DNA from: an uncultured Clostridium sp.
GTDB lineage: Bacteria > Bacillota > Clostridia > TANB77 > CAG-508
Assembly: GCA_948470025.1 (NCBI GenBank)
Contig: CAOKNG010000006.1
Location: 1-50,848 of the forward strand
Direction of reading: 5' to 3'
Length of the DNA: 50,848 nucleotides
A program made the position numbers and the translations under genes. The notes beneath the pieces are model-generated. The model had not been told where the DNA came from and searched no databases. It worked only from the letters and a program-made list of their open reading frames with translations. Below, piece after piece: positions 1 to 9,224 of this stretch (positions are counted from its first letter, which is position 1; each line of letters opens with the position of its first letter).

Positions 1-68
1 ATGACAAACTATTCAAAAGATTAAGATTAAAATAGATACGAATATTTAGAAAAGTGAGAGGTGGTAAT

Positions 69-2558
69 ATGTTTCAAAATATACAAGGACAAGCTAATTT
101 TGAAGAAGAAATAGAGGAAATAAATAAAAAAGATAAAATAAAACAATTTTTAAAATTAGTGGCTACGCCACAAAAAATATTAATATATATAGCATGCTTT
201 ATGCTATCCAGCATCGAGTGTGTAGGAGGAATTGCACCATTTGCCATTGCTATTTTAGGAGCAAGCCTTGCAAACGGAATTCCTGCACTAATTGTATATA
301 TAATGACTTTACTTGGTACGTTAGTAGGGTTAGGAAGCCAGCAAGCTTTAATCTATTTACTAACCTCAATGGTATTTATTGTCATGACCTTAGTTTGGAA
401 ACCAAAAGAAGGATTAGAATACGAAAACGAAAAACGAAAATTAGGGAAATATGTTATTCTATCTACTTTTTTGGTACAAATATCACAAATTTTATTTGGG
501 GATTTTTTAGTATATGATTTATTCGTTAGCATTGGAATTACAATTGCTTCATATATTTTCTATAAAATATTTGCGAATTCCTTAATTGTTATTGACCAAT
601 TTGGAAAGAAAAGAGCTTTTGCCATAGAAGAAGTAATGGGAGCAAGTATTTTACTTGCTGTTTCTGCCTCTGCTTTTCGAGAATTCGCTATTTTTGGTTT
701 TGAATTAAGAACGATATTGAGCATCTTAGTAGTCTTAGTCCTTGGATGGAAAAATGGCGTATTAGTAGGAGCAACGACTGGAATTACGATTGGAACCATT
801 TTAGGATTAATAGGACAAGATGAACCGATTATCATAGCTTCTTATGCATTATCTGGTATGATTGCTGGTGTTTTTTCAAGGTTTGGAAAATTTGGAGTGA
901 TTGTAGGCTTTATTCTAGGCAATGCTATTTTAACCTATGTAACCAATGGAAATACCAGTGCTATTATTTATTTGAAAGAAATCTTAATTGCTTCACTAGG
1001 CTTACTTTTAGTACCAGCAAACATTCAAATTGATATTGAAGAACTATTTGGTAAATCCAAACTATTACAAGCAGGAAGTGTAGGTAATTTACAAGAAAAT
1101 AGAGATACCATTTACCGCTTAAATAATGTATCTCAAACGATTGCGGATATTGCAGATACCTATAAAGAGGCAGCTACTACAATTGTAGAAGAAGAGGAAA
1201 TAGAACAAAAAGAAAATCAAAAAATCTTTTTAGACCAACTACTAGGAAATTTGGAAGAATGTAAAAATAATATCCTATATGATGATATGCAAGACATCGA
1301 AAACTCTAAAATGCTAACAGATGTTTTTAACATACTTACGAAAAATCAAAAGTTAACAAGACAAGATTTACTAGAAATATTTGCAAATCACAATAATTAT
1401 ATTATTGGATTTGATAATGCAGAAGTAAGCCTAAATTTAGAAAAAGATATTGAAGAAATCGTAGGTAAAATAAACGAATCTTATCGTATGAGCAAAGTAA
1501 ACTTCATTTGGAAACACAAAATGGAGGAAAATAAAAAAACAATGGTCAATCAACTAGATGGAGTTTCCAAAGTTATTTCTGCATTAGCAGATGACATGGA
1601 AAAGAAAGAAGACCAAATAAATGAATTTATTATGGAAAAAGAAGAAATTTTAAGTCTTGCCAAAGGAAGAAATGTGGATATCAAAGACTTAAAAATTCGA
1701 AGGGAAAAAACGGGAAGATACATTATAAATGTCTATGTAGATACTTGCTGTGAAGAAAACGAAAGAAGAGGGTGCACAGTAGAAATTTTAGAAAAAATAC
1801 TATCCAAAGTATTAGGAGAAAAAATGGTATTACAAAAAAGCAACTGTGGACAAAAACAAGATACCAACCTTTGCATCAACACTTATGCCTCACAAGACAA
1901 ATATGCTTTACAACTGGGCATTTCTAGAAAAACCAAGGATGGTTCCCCAGTTTCTGGAGATACCAGTACAAGTTTAAAACTAGAAGACGGAAAATACCTA
2001 CTTGCGATTAGTGATGGAATGGGAACTGGACCAAAAGCAAGACAAAGCAGTAAAATTGCCATTAAAATGCTAGAACGCCTACTAAGCAGTGGGTTTGATA
2101 AAGACAGCTCTATCGAACTCATCAACACCACCCTATCCGCAAATACAGGAGAAGATGATACCTATGCCACACTAGATATTGCCATACTAGACCTATATGC
2201 AGGAAATATTGAATTTATTAAAAATGGGGCATGCCCAACCTATATTAAACAAAACGGAAAAGTACAAATTATAAAAGCTCTATCCTTACCAGCAGGAATT
2301 CTAGATAATATCAGTCTAGTTGTATACGATAAAGATATAGAAGATAATGACATTTTAGTCATGTGCTCTGATGGCATCATGGAGTCTAACACCGAATATC
2401 AAAACAAAGAATTATGGGTAAGAGACATCTTAGAAAGCATTGGAACCGATAATGTACAAAAAATAGCAGACATCATCACAAAAGAAGCAATCGACAATGG
2501 CTATGGACAAGTAAAAGACGACATGACTATCATTGTTGCAAAAATGACGAAAAAATAG
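69..2558 (+). CDS. spoIIE: Stage II sporulation protein E (PP2C-type phosphatase)
   Basis: SpoIIE is the membrane serine phosphatase that dephosphorylates SpoIIAA, activates sigma-F in the forespore and helps form the polar septum. The 829-residue product matches the family length. Residues about 35-325 are a run of hydrophobic helices, followed by a charged linker with coiled-coil character. The C-terminal PP2C domain has the metal-binding motifs ISDGMGTGPKARQSS (about residue 645) and CSDGIMES (about residue 765). I chose the ATG at 69 because GAGAGGTGG lies just upstream; a GTG at 54 falls inside that ribosome binding site. Its presence implies an endospore former. The gene is intact and has no in-frame CGG codon. 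Confidence 0.95.
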   Translation: MFQNIQGQANFEEEIEEINKKDKIKQFLKLVATPQKILIYIACFMLSSIECVGGIAPFAIAILGASLANGIPALIVYIMTLLGTLVGLGSQQALIYLLTSMVFIVMTLVWKPKEGLEYENEKRKLGKYVILSTFLVQISQILFGDFLVYDLFVSIGITIASYIFYKIFANSLIVIDQFGKKRAFAIEEVMGASILLAVSASAFREFAIFGFELRTILSILVVLVLGWKNGVLVGATTGITIGTILGLIGQDEPIIIASYALSGMIAGVFSRFGKFGVIVGFILGNAILTYVTNGNTSAIIYLKEILIASLGLLLVPANIQIDIEELFGKSKLLQAGSVGNLQENRDTIYRLNNVSQTIADIADTYKEAATTIVEEEEIEQKENQKIFLDQLLGNLEECKNNILYDDMQDIENSKMLTDVFNILTKNQKLTRQDLLEIFANHNNYIIGFDNAEVSLNLEKDIEEIVGKINESYRMSKVNFIWKHKMEENKKTMVNQLDGVSKVISALADDMEKKEDQINEFIMEKEEILSLAKGRNVDIKDLKIRREKTGRYIINVYVDTCCEENERRGCTVEILEKILSKVLGEKMVLQKSNCGQKQDTNLCINTYASQDKYALQLGISRKTKDGSPVSGDTSTSLKLEDGKYLLAISDGMGTGPKARQSSKIAIKMLERLLSSGFDKDSSIELINTTLSANTGEDDTYATLDIAILDLYAGNIEFIKNGACPTYIKQNGKVQIIKALSLPAGILDNISLVVYDKDIEDNDILVMCSDGIMESNTEYQNKELWVRDILESIGTDNVQKIADIITKEAIDNGYGQVKDDMTIIVAKMTKK

Positions 2559-2699
2559 AAGATTTAATTTGTTCATCCTCTATTTCAATCCTTTCTACCA
2601 ATAAGAGTATATGAAGATAAGTACAATTGTCTATTAGTATATTTATTGTAATAAAACAAAGTAACAAAATAAGTACACAAAATAGTGTACAAAAAATAA

Positions 2700-2729
2700 T
2701 TGGTATGATATACTAGGTTTGGGTATAAT
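2700..2729 (+). promoter_or_regulatory. Putative sigma-A promoter of prepilin-like gene 1
   Basis: TTGGTA (2700-2705) and TATAAT (2724-2729) are 18 bp apart, ahead of the ATG at 2766. The inverted repeat GTACAC-6-GTGTAC (2673-2690) just upstream could be an operator; that is a guess. Confidence 0.5.
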
Positions 2730-2789
2730 AAATATATACGAAAAAGAGAAAGGAACGGAAGAAAAATGAAGAAAATAAAGAGAAAAAAC

Positions 2790-2814
2790 GTAAGAGTTGC
2801 ATATCATACAATCC
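2790..2814 (+). repeat. Degraded hairpin repeat inside a prepilin leader
   Basis: These 25 bases match the hairpin repeat at 41759-41783 at 21 of 25 positions, and all four differences are G-to-A or C-to-T transitions. The copy sits 8 codons after the ATG at 2766 and shifts the frame. Removing exactly these 25 bases joins MKKIKRKN to KTGITLIAL in frame, giving a leader like that of the paralogue at 9225. Confidence 0.65.
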
Positions 2815-4284
2815 AAAACCGGAATCACACTAATTGCTTTGGTAATCACCATCATTATTTTATTAATCATAGCAGGAATTACGATTAACTTAGTAGTAGG
2901 AAATAATGGAATCATAAGAAGAACAACACAAGCAGGGCACGACTATGAAAAAGAAGCAGTAAAAGAAGAAGTAACACTAATACTCTTAGACTATACATCA
3001 AACCAATATCAAACAAATCAAGACTTAGATTCTTATTTAGAACAGCAAGTAAATGAAGGTAAAATAGAAAGTGTAGAAGACAACGGAGATGGAACACATA
3101 CCATTATCATAGATGACTATATGGTAACAATTGATGACGAAACATTAGAAGTAATTGATATAACAAAAGCAAAAGCAAGACCTAAAATTAGCAATATAAA
3201 AGTAGTCGTTCCTACAGATGGAACAGAGGCAAAGGAAAACGAAATAGAAGTAGGAACACCATTGAAAATAACCTTTGAAGTGAGCCTTGAGGAAGGAACA
3301 ATAGAAGGAGTTAATATTGGAAGTTTGATAGATGGAAAAGTAGAATATACAACAAATGGAACAGAAAAAGAAGTAAGTTTTGTTATAACGGGAGTAATAA
3401 ATGGAGAGAAAGTAGAAAAAAGGCAAAAAGTATCGATAGAAAAATACTATCAAAAATCAGAAGTAGAGGCGAGTGACATAGCTAAGAATGCAAGTAAATA
3501 TTATGGACAGTTAGTAACAAATTACACCTGTCCATCAAATGGAGTAGGAGCATGGAGAATCTTTTATGCGGATGAAAATAATATATATTTAATTGCAGAT
3601 GACTATATATTGGCGGATGATGTACCTCAATCTCCTAATGGACTGTCGGTATATAGAAATTCTAATTTTGCTGTATCAATGGATAATTCTGTAACAACGA
3701 ACAATGTATATGCAGACGAAACATATTCTACTGGAAGTAAATGGATAGTACAAAATAGTAAAGCTAAACAGTGGATAAGTCAATTTATAAATAATTATCC
3801 AGAAAGTACAAATATAAATATAAGGGCGACGGCATTTTTAATGGACACTAATATATGGAGTAGTTATTATGCAGGAGCAAAAGCAGAATATGCAATAGGT
3901 AGCCCAACATTAGAATTATTTTGTGCATCATATAAAGACACTCATCAAAATAAATATGTTGAATGTGAATTTGTGAATTCATATGGATATAAAATAAAAT
4001 GGAGTAACGAAACATCATACGGACTTGCTATACAATCATTATTAACAAATGGAGAATTCAATAGCATATATGTAAAATCGGATCAATCAAAGGTGATGGC
4101 CATGGCATTAGCTTCGCCTTCAGGGCAGTTTGCACAATTTTTAGCAAGAGTAGGGTGTGGTGGTATAATTTATACAGATGGTTCATATAATGATAGACAA
4201 GGGTTGCGCCCAGTGGTGTGTTTAAAATCAAATACAAAGATACAAAAAACAGTAAATGGATATGAAATAGTAGATGAAACATAG
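2797..4284 (+). CDS. Surface protein with type IV prepilin-like N-terminus (1)
   Basis: The 495-residue protein begins with a prepilin-type segment, TG|ITLIALVITIIILLIIAG, in which cleavage is expected before ITLIAL and the helix is followed by an extracellular region. The C-terminal part ends in GLRPVVCLKS, a motif I associate with poorly characterised secreted proteins of gut Firmicutes; its function is unknown. The only open start is TTG at 2797 with no convincing ribosome binding site. The natural start is probably ATG 2766, which has AGGA and GGAAG upstream but is separated from the body by the 25-bp repeat at 2790-2814. The gene may therefore use a fallback TTG start with a 9-residue leader, or be poorly expressed. 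Two hairpins follow it. Confidence 0.7.
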   Translation: MHIIQSKTGITLIALVITIIILLIIAGITINLVVGNNGIIRRTTQAGHDYEKEAVKEEVTLILLDYTSNQYQTNQDLDSYLEQQVNEGKIESVEDNGDGTHTIIIDDYMVTIDDETLEVIDITKAKARPKISNIKVVVPTDGTEAKENEIEVGTPLKITFEVSLEEGTIEGVNIGSLIDGKVEYTTNGTEKEVSFVITGVINGEKVEKRQKVSIEKYYQKSEVEASDIAKNASKYYGQLVTNYTCPSNGVGAWRIFYADENNIYLIADDYILADDVPQSPNGLSVYRNSNFAVSMDNSVTTNNVYADETYSTGSKWIVQNSKAKQWISQFINNYPESTNINIRATAFLMDTNIWSSYYAGAKAEYAIGSPTLELFCASYKDTHQNKYVECEFVNSYGYKIKWSNETSYGLAIQSLLTNGEFNSIYVKSDQSKVMAMALASPSGQFAQFLARVGCGGIIYTDGSYNDRQGLRPVVCLKSNTKIQKTVNGYEIVDET

Positions 4285-4343
4285 ATAAAAATAAGAAAAC
4301 AAAGAAGACAGTAACGTTATTACCAAGTATTTAGTTATTTAAG

Positions 4344-4375
4344 AAAAGATGATGTCAAGCAAACATCATCTTTTT
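4344..4375 (+). terminator. Rho-independent terminator after prepilin-like gene 1
   Basis: The stem AAAAGATGATGT / ACATCATC with its T-run has a 7-base loop. A second hairpin, TTTTAGCGAA / TTCGCTAAAA (4381-4408), lies directly downstream. Confidence 0.8.
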
Positions 4376-4483
4376 CATATTTTTAGCGAACTTTTTATTT
4401 CGCTAAAATAAAAAGTTTGCTCTTTTTTCTTTACGAATACAAAAAATAAGTATATACTATTAAAAATAGAAAGGTGAGAAATA

Positions 4484-5059
4484 ATGGAATATGAAGAAAT
4501 TGAAGAAACCGTCAAAAATACATTATCCGAAAAACGCTATCTACATAGTGTAGGAGTTGCAAAAAGAGCAGCCGAGCTTGCCACTATTTATGGAGAAGAT
4601 GAAGAAAAAGCAAGAAAAATTGGCATTGCTCATGATATTGCAAAAGAAATGCCAAAAGAAGAGGCAATGATATATGCCAAAGACAATGGGATTCTATTCG
4701 ATGAAATTGAAAAACAAGAACCCGCCCTATGGCATTCAAAACTAGGAGCCGATATTGCAGTAAAACAATTTGGCTTTACCAAAGAGATGGCAGAGGCTAT
4801 CATGTACCATACAACAGGAAGTATACATATGAATACTTTAGATAAAATCATTTATGTAGCAGACAAAACCGATGAAACCAGAACCCAAATAAACCGTGAG
4901 CAAGCCGTCGAAATTAGTAACCATGATTTAGAAGAAGGAGTATTATATATAGCAAAATACATGACCAATTATAGCTTACAAAAAGATACGCTAATTCATC
5001 CAGATACCATCGAGTTAATCAATCAACTAATTAAGCAAAAAAAGAATAAAAATCAATAA
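4484..5059 (+). CDS. yqeK: HD-domain hydrolase, YqeK family (Ap4A hydrolase type)
   Basis: YqeK proteins are metal-dependent HD hydrolases that split diadenosine tetraphosphate symmetrically. The 191-residue length is typical. The metal ligands are visible in order: the H of RYLHSVGVA (about residue 22), the HD of IAHDIAKE, the H of LWHSKLGA, the H of YHTTG and the D of YVADK. A good AAGGTGAG ribosome binding site precedes the ATG. The gene stands apart from nadD and rsfS, with which it is often clustered in other Firmicutes. Confidence 0.9.
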   Translation: MEYEEIEETVKNTLSEKRYLHSVGVAKRAAELATIYGEDEEKARKIGIAHDIAKEMPKEEAMIYAKDNGILFDEIEKQEPALWHSKLGADIAVKQFGFTKEMAEAIMYHTTGSIHMNTLDKIIYVADKTDETRTQINREQAVEISNHDLEEGVLYIAKYMTNYSLQKDTLIHPDTIELINQLIKQKKNKNQ

Positions 5060-5097
5060 AAATAATATATTAAAAATAAGCAAATACACATAATTTA

Positions 5098-5126
5098 TTG
5101 ATTTTTTAGAAAGATTGATATAAAAT
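5098..5126 (+). promoter_or_regulatory. Putative promoter of the hydrolase-murF-ddl operon
   Basis: TTGATT (5098-5103) and TAAAAT (5121-5126) are 17 bp apart, about 30 bases ahead of the hydrolase start. Confidence 0.45.
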
Positions 5127-5156
5127 ACTAGAAAATAGCAGGATAAGGTGATAATA

Positions 5157-5918
5157 TTGCAAATAAAAATAAATGGATATAACATCAACTATGAAGTAGA
5201 GGGAGAAGGAAAAAATGTTGTTATTTTACATGGTTGGCTTGCAAGTTTAGAAACCATGAAGCCAATTGCCAATCATTTAAAAAAACATTTTAAAGTCTAT
5301 AATGTAGATGTTATTGGGTTTGGTAAAAGTGAATTACCAAAAAAACCACTATATACCAATGACTTCGGGGATTTTTTACAAAACTTTATAACAACCCTAA
5401 ACATTGAAAATCCTATACTAATAGGGCATTCCAACGGAGGAAGAGCCATTATCAATTTTGCAGGACGACAATTAGGAAACATCAATAAAATTGTATTAAT
5501 CGATTCTGCAGGAATAAAGCCAAAAAGAAAATTAAGTTATTACACCAAAATATATACCTTTAAAATTTTGAAAAAGCTATTACCAAATACAAAAGGAACC
5601 AAGAAGTTACGTGAAAAAGTATTAGGAAAATTTGGTTCAACAGACTATAAAAATTCACCAGAAGTCCTTCGAAAAACAATGACAAACATTGTAAATGAAG
5701 ACCAAAAAAATATCTTATCCAATATTCAAGTAGCAACTTTACTAGTTTGGGGCACCAAAGATACTGCAACACCAATCCAAGATGCCAAAACTATGGAAAA
5801 ATTAATCCCCAATGCAGGTTTAGTTGCCTATGAAGGAGCAGGACATTTTTCCTACTTAGATAGATTACCAAATTTTTTAGCTGTACTAGATGAATTTTTT
5901 AAAAATGATTATAAATAG
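5157..5918 (+). CDS. Alpha/beta hydrolase
   Basis: This 253-residue protein is a typical alpha/beta-hydrolase. It has the oxyanion-hole region VILHGWLAS, the nucleophile elbow GHSNGG (Ser about residue 92), the acid in WGTKDTATP (Asp about 201) and the catalytic His in GAGHFSYLD (about 230). The substrate cannot be told. I prefer the TTG start at 5157, 6 bases after AAGGTG; a GTG at 5148 lies within that binding site. It is 8 bases from the MurF-like gene and likely co-transcribed with it, so a cell-envelope role is possible but unproven. Confidence 0.85.
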   Translation: MQIKINGYNINYEVEGEGKNVVILHGWLASLETMKPIANHLKKHFKVYNVDVIGFGKSELPKKPLYTNDFGDFLQNFITTLNIENPILIGHSNGGRAIINFAGRQLGNINKIVLIDSAGIKPKRKLSYYTKIYTFKILKKLLPNTKGTKKLREKVLGKFGSTDYKNSPEVLRKTMTNIVNEDQKNILSNIQVATLLVWGTKDTATPIQDAKTMEKLIPNAGLVAYEGAGHFSYLDRLPNFLAVLDEFFKNDYK

Positions 5919-5926
5919 GGGGAACT

Positions 5927-7504
5927 ATGTTACAATATGCGATTATCAATTTATTATGGATAACAGCAGGAATTTATGTAAGTCGAAAACTAAGAAATGG
6001 ACTTCATATTCTACAATTAGAGCACTATAAAACAAAAGCATATAAAGAATGGAAAAAAAGCCATTCCAAAAAAGTATGGAATGCTAAAGAATGGATACTA
6101 TTTCTTCCAATCTTAATAGCCGTATTCCAGTTTGAAATCGGGATAATATTAGAAATTATTGTTTTTATCCTACTAAATGTGCTATACAAGCCAGAAAAAG
6201 AAAAAAAAGCTTTTGTTATCACAAATCGTATTAAAAGAATGTATGCAACCAACACGAGCTTTATTGTAATTACTTGGATTATCGTGAATGTCTATCTTGC
6301 AAACCAATGGGTCATCCAAATGACGAATCTATTATATATTGTCTATATCATACTAAGTTACCAAGCAATTATACTACTAAACACCATCAATCAACCAATC
6401 GAAAAAGCAATCCAAAACAAATTTTATAAGCAAGCAAAAAGAAAATTGGAAAGCCAAACAAGTTTAAAAATCATAGGCATTACTGGAAGTTATGGGAAAA
6501 CAAGTACAAAATATATCGTATCAACCATTTTAGAACAAAAATACAATGTACTAATGACCCCAGAAAGCTATAACACAACAATGGGTGTTGTTAGAACCAT
6601 TAATGAAAGATTAAAACCAGAACATCAGATTTTTGTTTGTGAAATGGGAGCAAGAAACATTGGTGATATTCAAGAAATTTGTGATTTAGTAAAACCACAA
6701 TATGGCATCCTAACCTCAATTGGGCCACAACATTTAGATACGTTCCAAACAATTGAAAATGTAAAAAGTACCAAAATGGAATTAGTAAATTCGCTTCCAA
6801 GTCACGGAATTGCATTTGTAAATGAAGAAGATGAAAACATTCAAACCATAAAAATGAATCAACAACATATCAAATACGGATTAAATAAATCGACTTGTGA
6901 CTATTATGCAGACCATATTGAAATTAATGAAAAAGGTTGTAAGTTTGAAGTTCATACTAAGGAAAAAAATACAATTGAAGTAAAAACAAAACTATTAGGA
7001 AGTAATAATATTCTTAATATCGTAGGAGCAATTTGTGTAGCAAAAGAATTAGGGTTAAGTGATGAAGAAATCAAACAAGGGGTACGACTATTAAAACCAA
7101 TTCCACATCGACTAGAATTAATCCCAGGAGCAAATGGTCTAGTTATGATAGATGATGCCTTTAATTCAAACATAAAAGGAGCAAAGTCAGCCTTAGAAGT
7201 ACTAGCAAATTTTAAAGACCATAAAAAAATACTAGTAACACCAGGAATGGTAGAATTAGGAGAAAAACAATACGAATACAACAAACAATTTGGAAAGCAA
7301 ATAGCAAACAGTGCAGATTATGTCATTTTGGTTGGCGAAAAGCAAGCAAAACCAATGCATGATGGACTAAAAGAGATGAAATATCCAGAAGCCAATATTT
7401 ATACTGCAAAAAACTTAGACGAAGCAATTCAAAAGATGAATCAAGAAATCATAAAAAACACCGTTGTTTTATTAGAGAATGATTTACCAGATAATTATTT
7501 ATAG
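5927..7504 (+). CDS. murF: MurF-like Mur ligase with N-terminal membrane domain
   Basis: Mur ligases of this type join a peptide or amino acid to a UDP-MurNAc peptide using ATP; MurF adds D-Ala-D-Ala. The C-terminal 350 residues carry the ATP loop GITGSYGKTSTK (about 183-194), CEMGARNIGDI, ILTSIGPQHLD, and DDAFNSNIKGAKSALE, which corresponds to the MurF DDAYNANP motif. Residues 1-150 are unusual: about four hydrophobic helices not found in classical MurF, so the enzyme is probably membrane anchored. At 525 residues it is about 70 longer than usual. The next gene, ddl, starts 14 bases later and makes the D-Ala-D-Ala substrate, which supports a MurF role. Confidence 0.85.
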   Translation: MLQYAIINLLWITAGIYVSRKLRNGLHILQLEHYKTKAYKEWKKSHSKKVWNAKEWILFLPILIAVFQFEIGIILEIIVFILLNVLYKPEKEKKAFVITNRIKRMYATNTSFIVITWIIVNVYLANQWVIQMTNLLYIVYIILSYQAIILLNTINQPIEKAIQNKFYKQAKRKLESQTSLKIIGITGSYGKTSTKYIVSTILEQKYNVLMTPESYNTTMGVVRTINERLKPEHQIFVCEMGARNIGDIQEICDLVKPQYGILTSIGPQHLDTFQTIENVKSTKMELVNSLPSHGIAFVNEEDENIQTIKMNQQHIKYGLNKSTCDYYADHIEINEKGCKFEVHTKEKNTIEVKTKLLGSNNILNIVGAICVAKELGLSDEEIKQGVRLLKPIPHRLELIPGANGLVMIDDAFNSNIKGAKSALEVLANFKDHKKILVTPGMVELGEKQYEYNKQFGKQIANSADYVILVGEKQAKPMHDGLKEMKYPEANIYTAKNLDEAIQKMNQEIIKNTVVLLENDLPDNYL

Positions 7505-7518
7505 AAAGGGTGGAAAAT

Positions 7519-8706
7519 ATGAAAACAAAACTAGGACTTATCTTTGGAGGAAGAAGTGTGGAACACGAAGTATCCATTATTACAGCAATAGAGACCATAA
7601 ATCATATGGATAAAGAAAAATATAAAATCATTCCAATTTACATTAGCAAACAAGGTCTAATGTATACAGGAGAAGTATTATTTGATTTAGAAGCCTATAA
7701 AAACATGGAAGAGCTAATGAAAAAAGTAGTACAAATTAACATGATAAACGATGGAAACAATGTAAACATTGTTCGATATCCAGCCAAAAAATTTGGAGAT
7801 AACATCATCAGTCAGATTGATGTTGCATTTCCTGTTATGCATGGAACCAACGGAGAAGACGGAACCATCGCAGGATATTTAGAATTAGTAAATGTGCCAT
7901 ATATCGGATGTGACATTTTATCAGCAAGTATTGGAATGGATAAAATCATGATGAGAAAAGTACTAAAAGAATCTGGACTACCATGTTTAGATTATGTATC
8001 TTTTTATAGTATGGACTATATTCGAGAAGAAGAAAAATACATTCAAAAGATTAATGAAACCTTAACTTATCCAGTCATTGTAAAAGCAGGTAATCTTGGC
8101 TCTAGTGTAGGAATCAAAAAAGCAAACTCAAAAGACGAAATTGCAGATGCCATTGAATTTGCAATGCAATTTTCAGACCGAATTATGGTAGAAAATGCAA
8201 TTGTCAACTTAAAAGAAATCAACTGTTCTGTTATGGGAGATATGACAGATGCCGAAAGCTCAGAATGTGAAGAACCAATTTCCACAGATGAAATATTAAG
8301 CTATACCGATAAGTACTTAGGAGGTTCTAAAACAGAAGGAATGGCAGCATCAGACAAAAAATTACCAGCCGATATTTCAAGCGATATGAGAGCGAAGATT
8401 AGAACATTAGCGCTAGAAACTTTCAAAACATTAGGATGTAGTGGAGTAGCAAGAGTCGACTTTCTTGTAAATAAAGATACCGATGAAGTGTATATCAATG
8501 AAATTAATACCATACCAGGAGCATTATCTTATTACCTATGGGAAGCAACCAATAAGCCTTTCACACAAGAAATTGATGAATTAGTAGAACTTGCTTATAA
8601 AAGACAAAGACAAAGAGAAAAAAGAGTATATTCATATGACCAAAACATATTAGCACTTGTTTCGAATGGGAAATTTAAAGGAGCAAAAGGTGCAAAATGC
8701 AAGTAG
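7519..8706 (+). CDS. ddl: D-alanine--D-alanine ligase
   Basis: Ddl is an ATP-grasp enzyme that makes the D-Ala-D-Ala dipeptide for peptidoglycan. The 395-residue sequence has the family N-terminus GLIFGGRSVEHEVSI, the ATP-binding VKAGNLGSSVGIKKA, and the metal and substrate motif NEINTIPGALSYYLW. I chose ATG 7519, which follows AAAGGGTGG; the GTG at 7510 belongs to that binding site. The end overlaps the DUF1934 gene by 10 bases. Together with the MurF-like gene it forms a D-Ala-D-Ala synthesis and attachment pair. Confidence 0.95.
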   Translation: MKTKLGLIFGGRSVEHEVSIITAIETINHMDKEKYKIIPIYISKQGLMYTGEVLFDLEAYKNMEELMKKVVQINMINDGNNVNIVRYPAKKFGDNIISQIDVAFPVMHGTNGEDGTIAGYLELVNVPYIGCDILSASIGMDKIMMRKVLKESGLPCLDYVSFYSMDYIREEEKYIQKINETLTYPVIVKAGNLGSSVGIKKANSKDEIADAIEFAMQFSDRIMVENAIVNLKEINCSVMGDMTDAESSECEEPISTDEILSYTDKYLGGSKTEGMAASDKKLPADISSDMRAKIRTLALETFKTLGCSGVARVDFLVNKDTDEVYINEINTIPGALSYYLWEATNKPFTQEIDELVELAYKRQRQREKRVYSYDQNILALVSNGKFKGAKGAKCK

Positions 8707-9074
8707 AGCTTTACACAAAGCAGTTCTATGAAGACCATAAAGAGGAAGAAAAAGCAATATATAATGGGCAATTAAAAATTGCCTTAAAAGGAAGCGTATT
8801 AGAATTTTGGAATTCAGAAATAAAATATCAAATGACGATATTAAGCAATAAAATTTTATTAAAAAAACAAAATCAAACCATGATATTCGAACAAGGAAAG
8901 ACGACAAAATCAACGCTACAAACACCATGTGGAAATCTAAACATGAAAATCACAACAACACAGATAGAAATCATAAAACAAAATGAACAAATACAAAAAA
9001 TTGTCTTGCACTATGAAATTGAACTAGAAAATACAAAACCATATCAAAATCAAATTGAAGTAACCATTAAGTAA
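8697..9074 (+). CDS. DUF1934 (YwiB-like) beta-barrel protein
   Basis: This 125-residue protein matches the DUF1934 pattern: MIFEQGK, then TPCGNLNMKITTTQIE, then an alternating beta-rich C-terminus ending in IEVTIK. The family is a small calycin-like beta barrel of unknown role. The ATG overlaps the end of ddl and has AAGGTG upstream, so it is translationally coupled to the operon. A terminator begins at its stop codon. Confidence 0.75.
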   Translation: MQVELYTKQFYEDHKEEEKAIYNGQLKIALKGSVLEFWNSEIKYQMTILSNKILLKKQNQTMIFEQGKTTKSTLQTPCGNLNMKITTTQIEIIKQNEQIQKIVLHYEIELENTKPYQNQIEVTIK

Positions 9075-9106
9075 CAGATTATCAAAAAAAGATAATCTGT
9101 TTTCTT
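9074..9106 (+). terminator. Terminator of the murF-ddl operon
   Basis: The stem ACAGATTATC (9074-9083) pairs perfectly with GATAATCTGT (9091-9100) across an A7 loop and is followed by TTTCTT. Confidence 0.85.
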
Positions 9107-9147
9107 ACGTTATGTAGAAAGATGATATGAAACATTCCCATATATTC

Positions 9148-9176
9148 TTGCTATAAAAAAAGCATAAGGATATAAT
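9148..9176 (+). promoter_or_regulatory. Putative promoter of prepilin-like gene 2
   Basis: TTGCTA (9148-9153) and TATAAT (9171-9176) are 17 bp apart, about 50 bases before the ATG. Confidence 0.6.
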
Positions 9177-9224
9177 GAAACTAAAATATAACTTGCAAAT
9201 AAAAATAGGAGGAAACAAAGGAAA

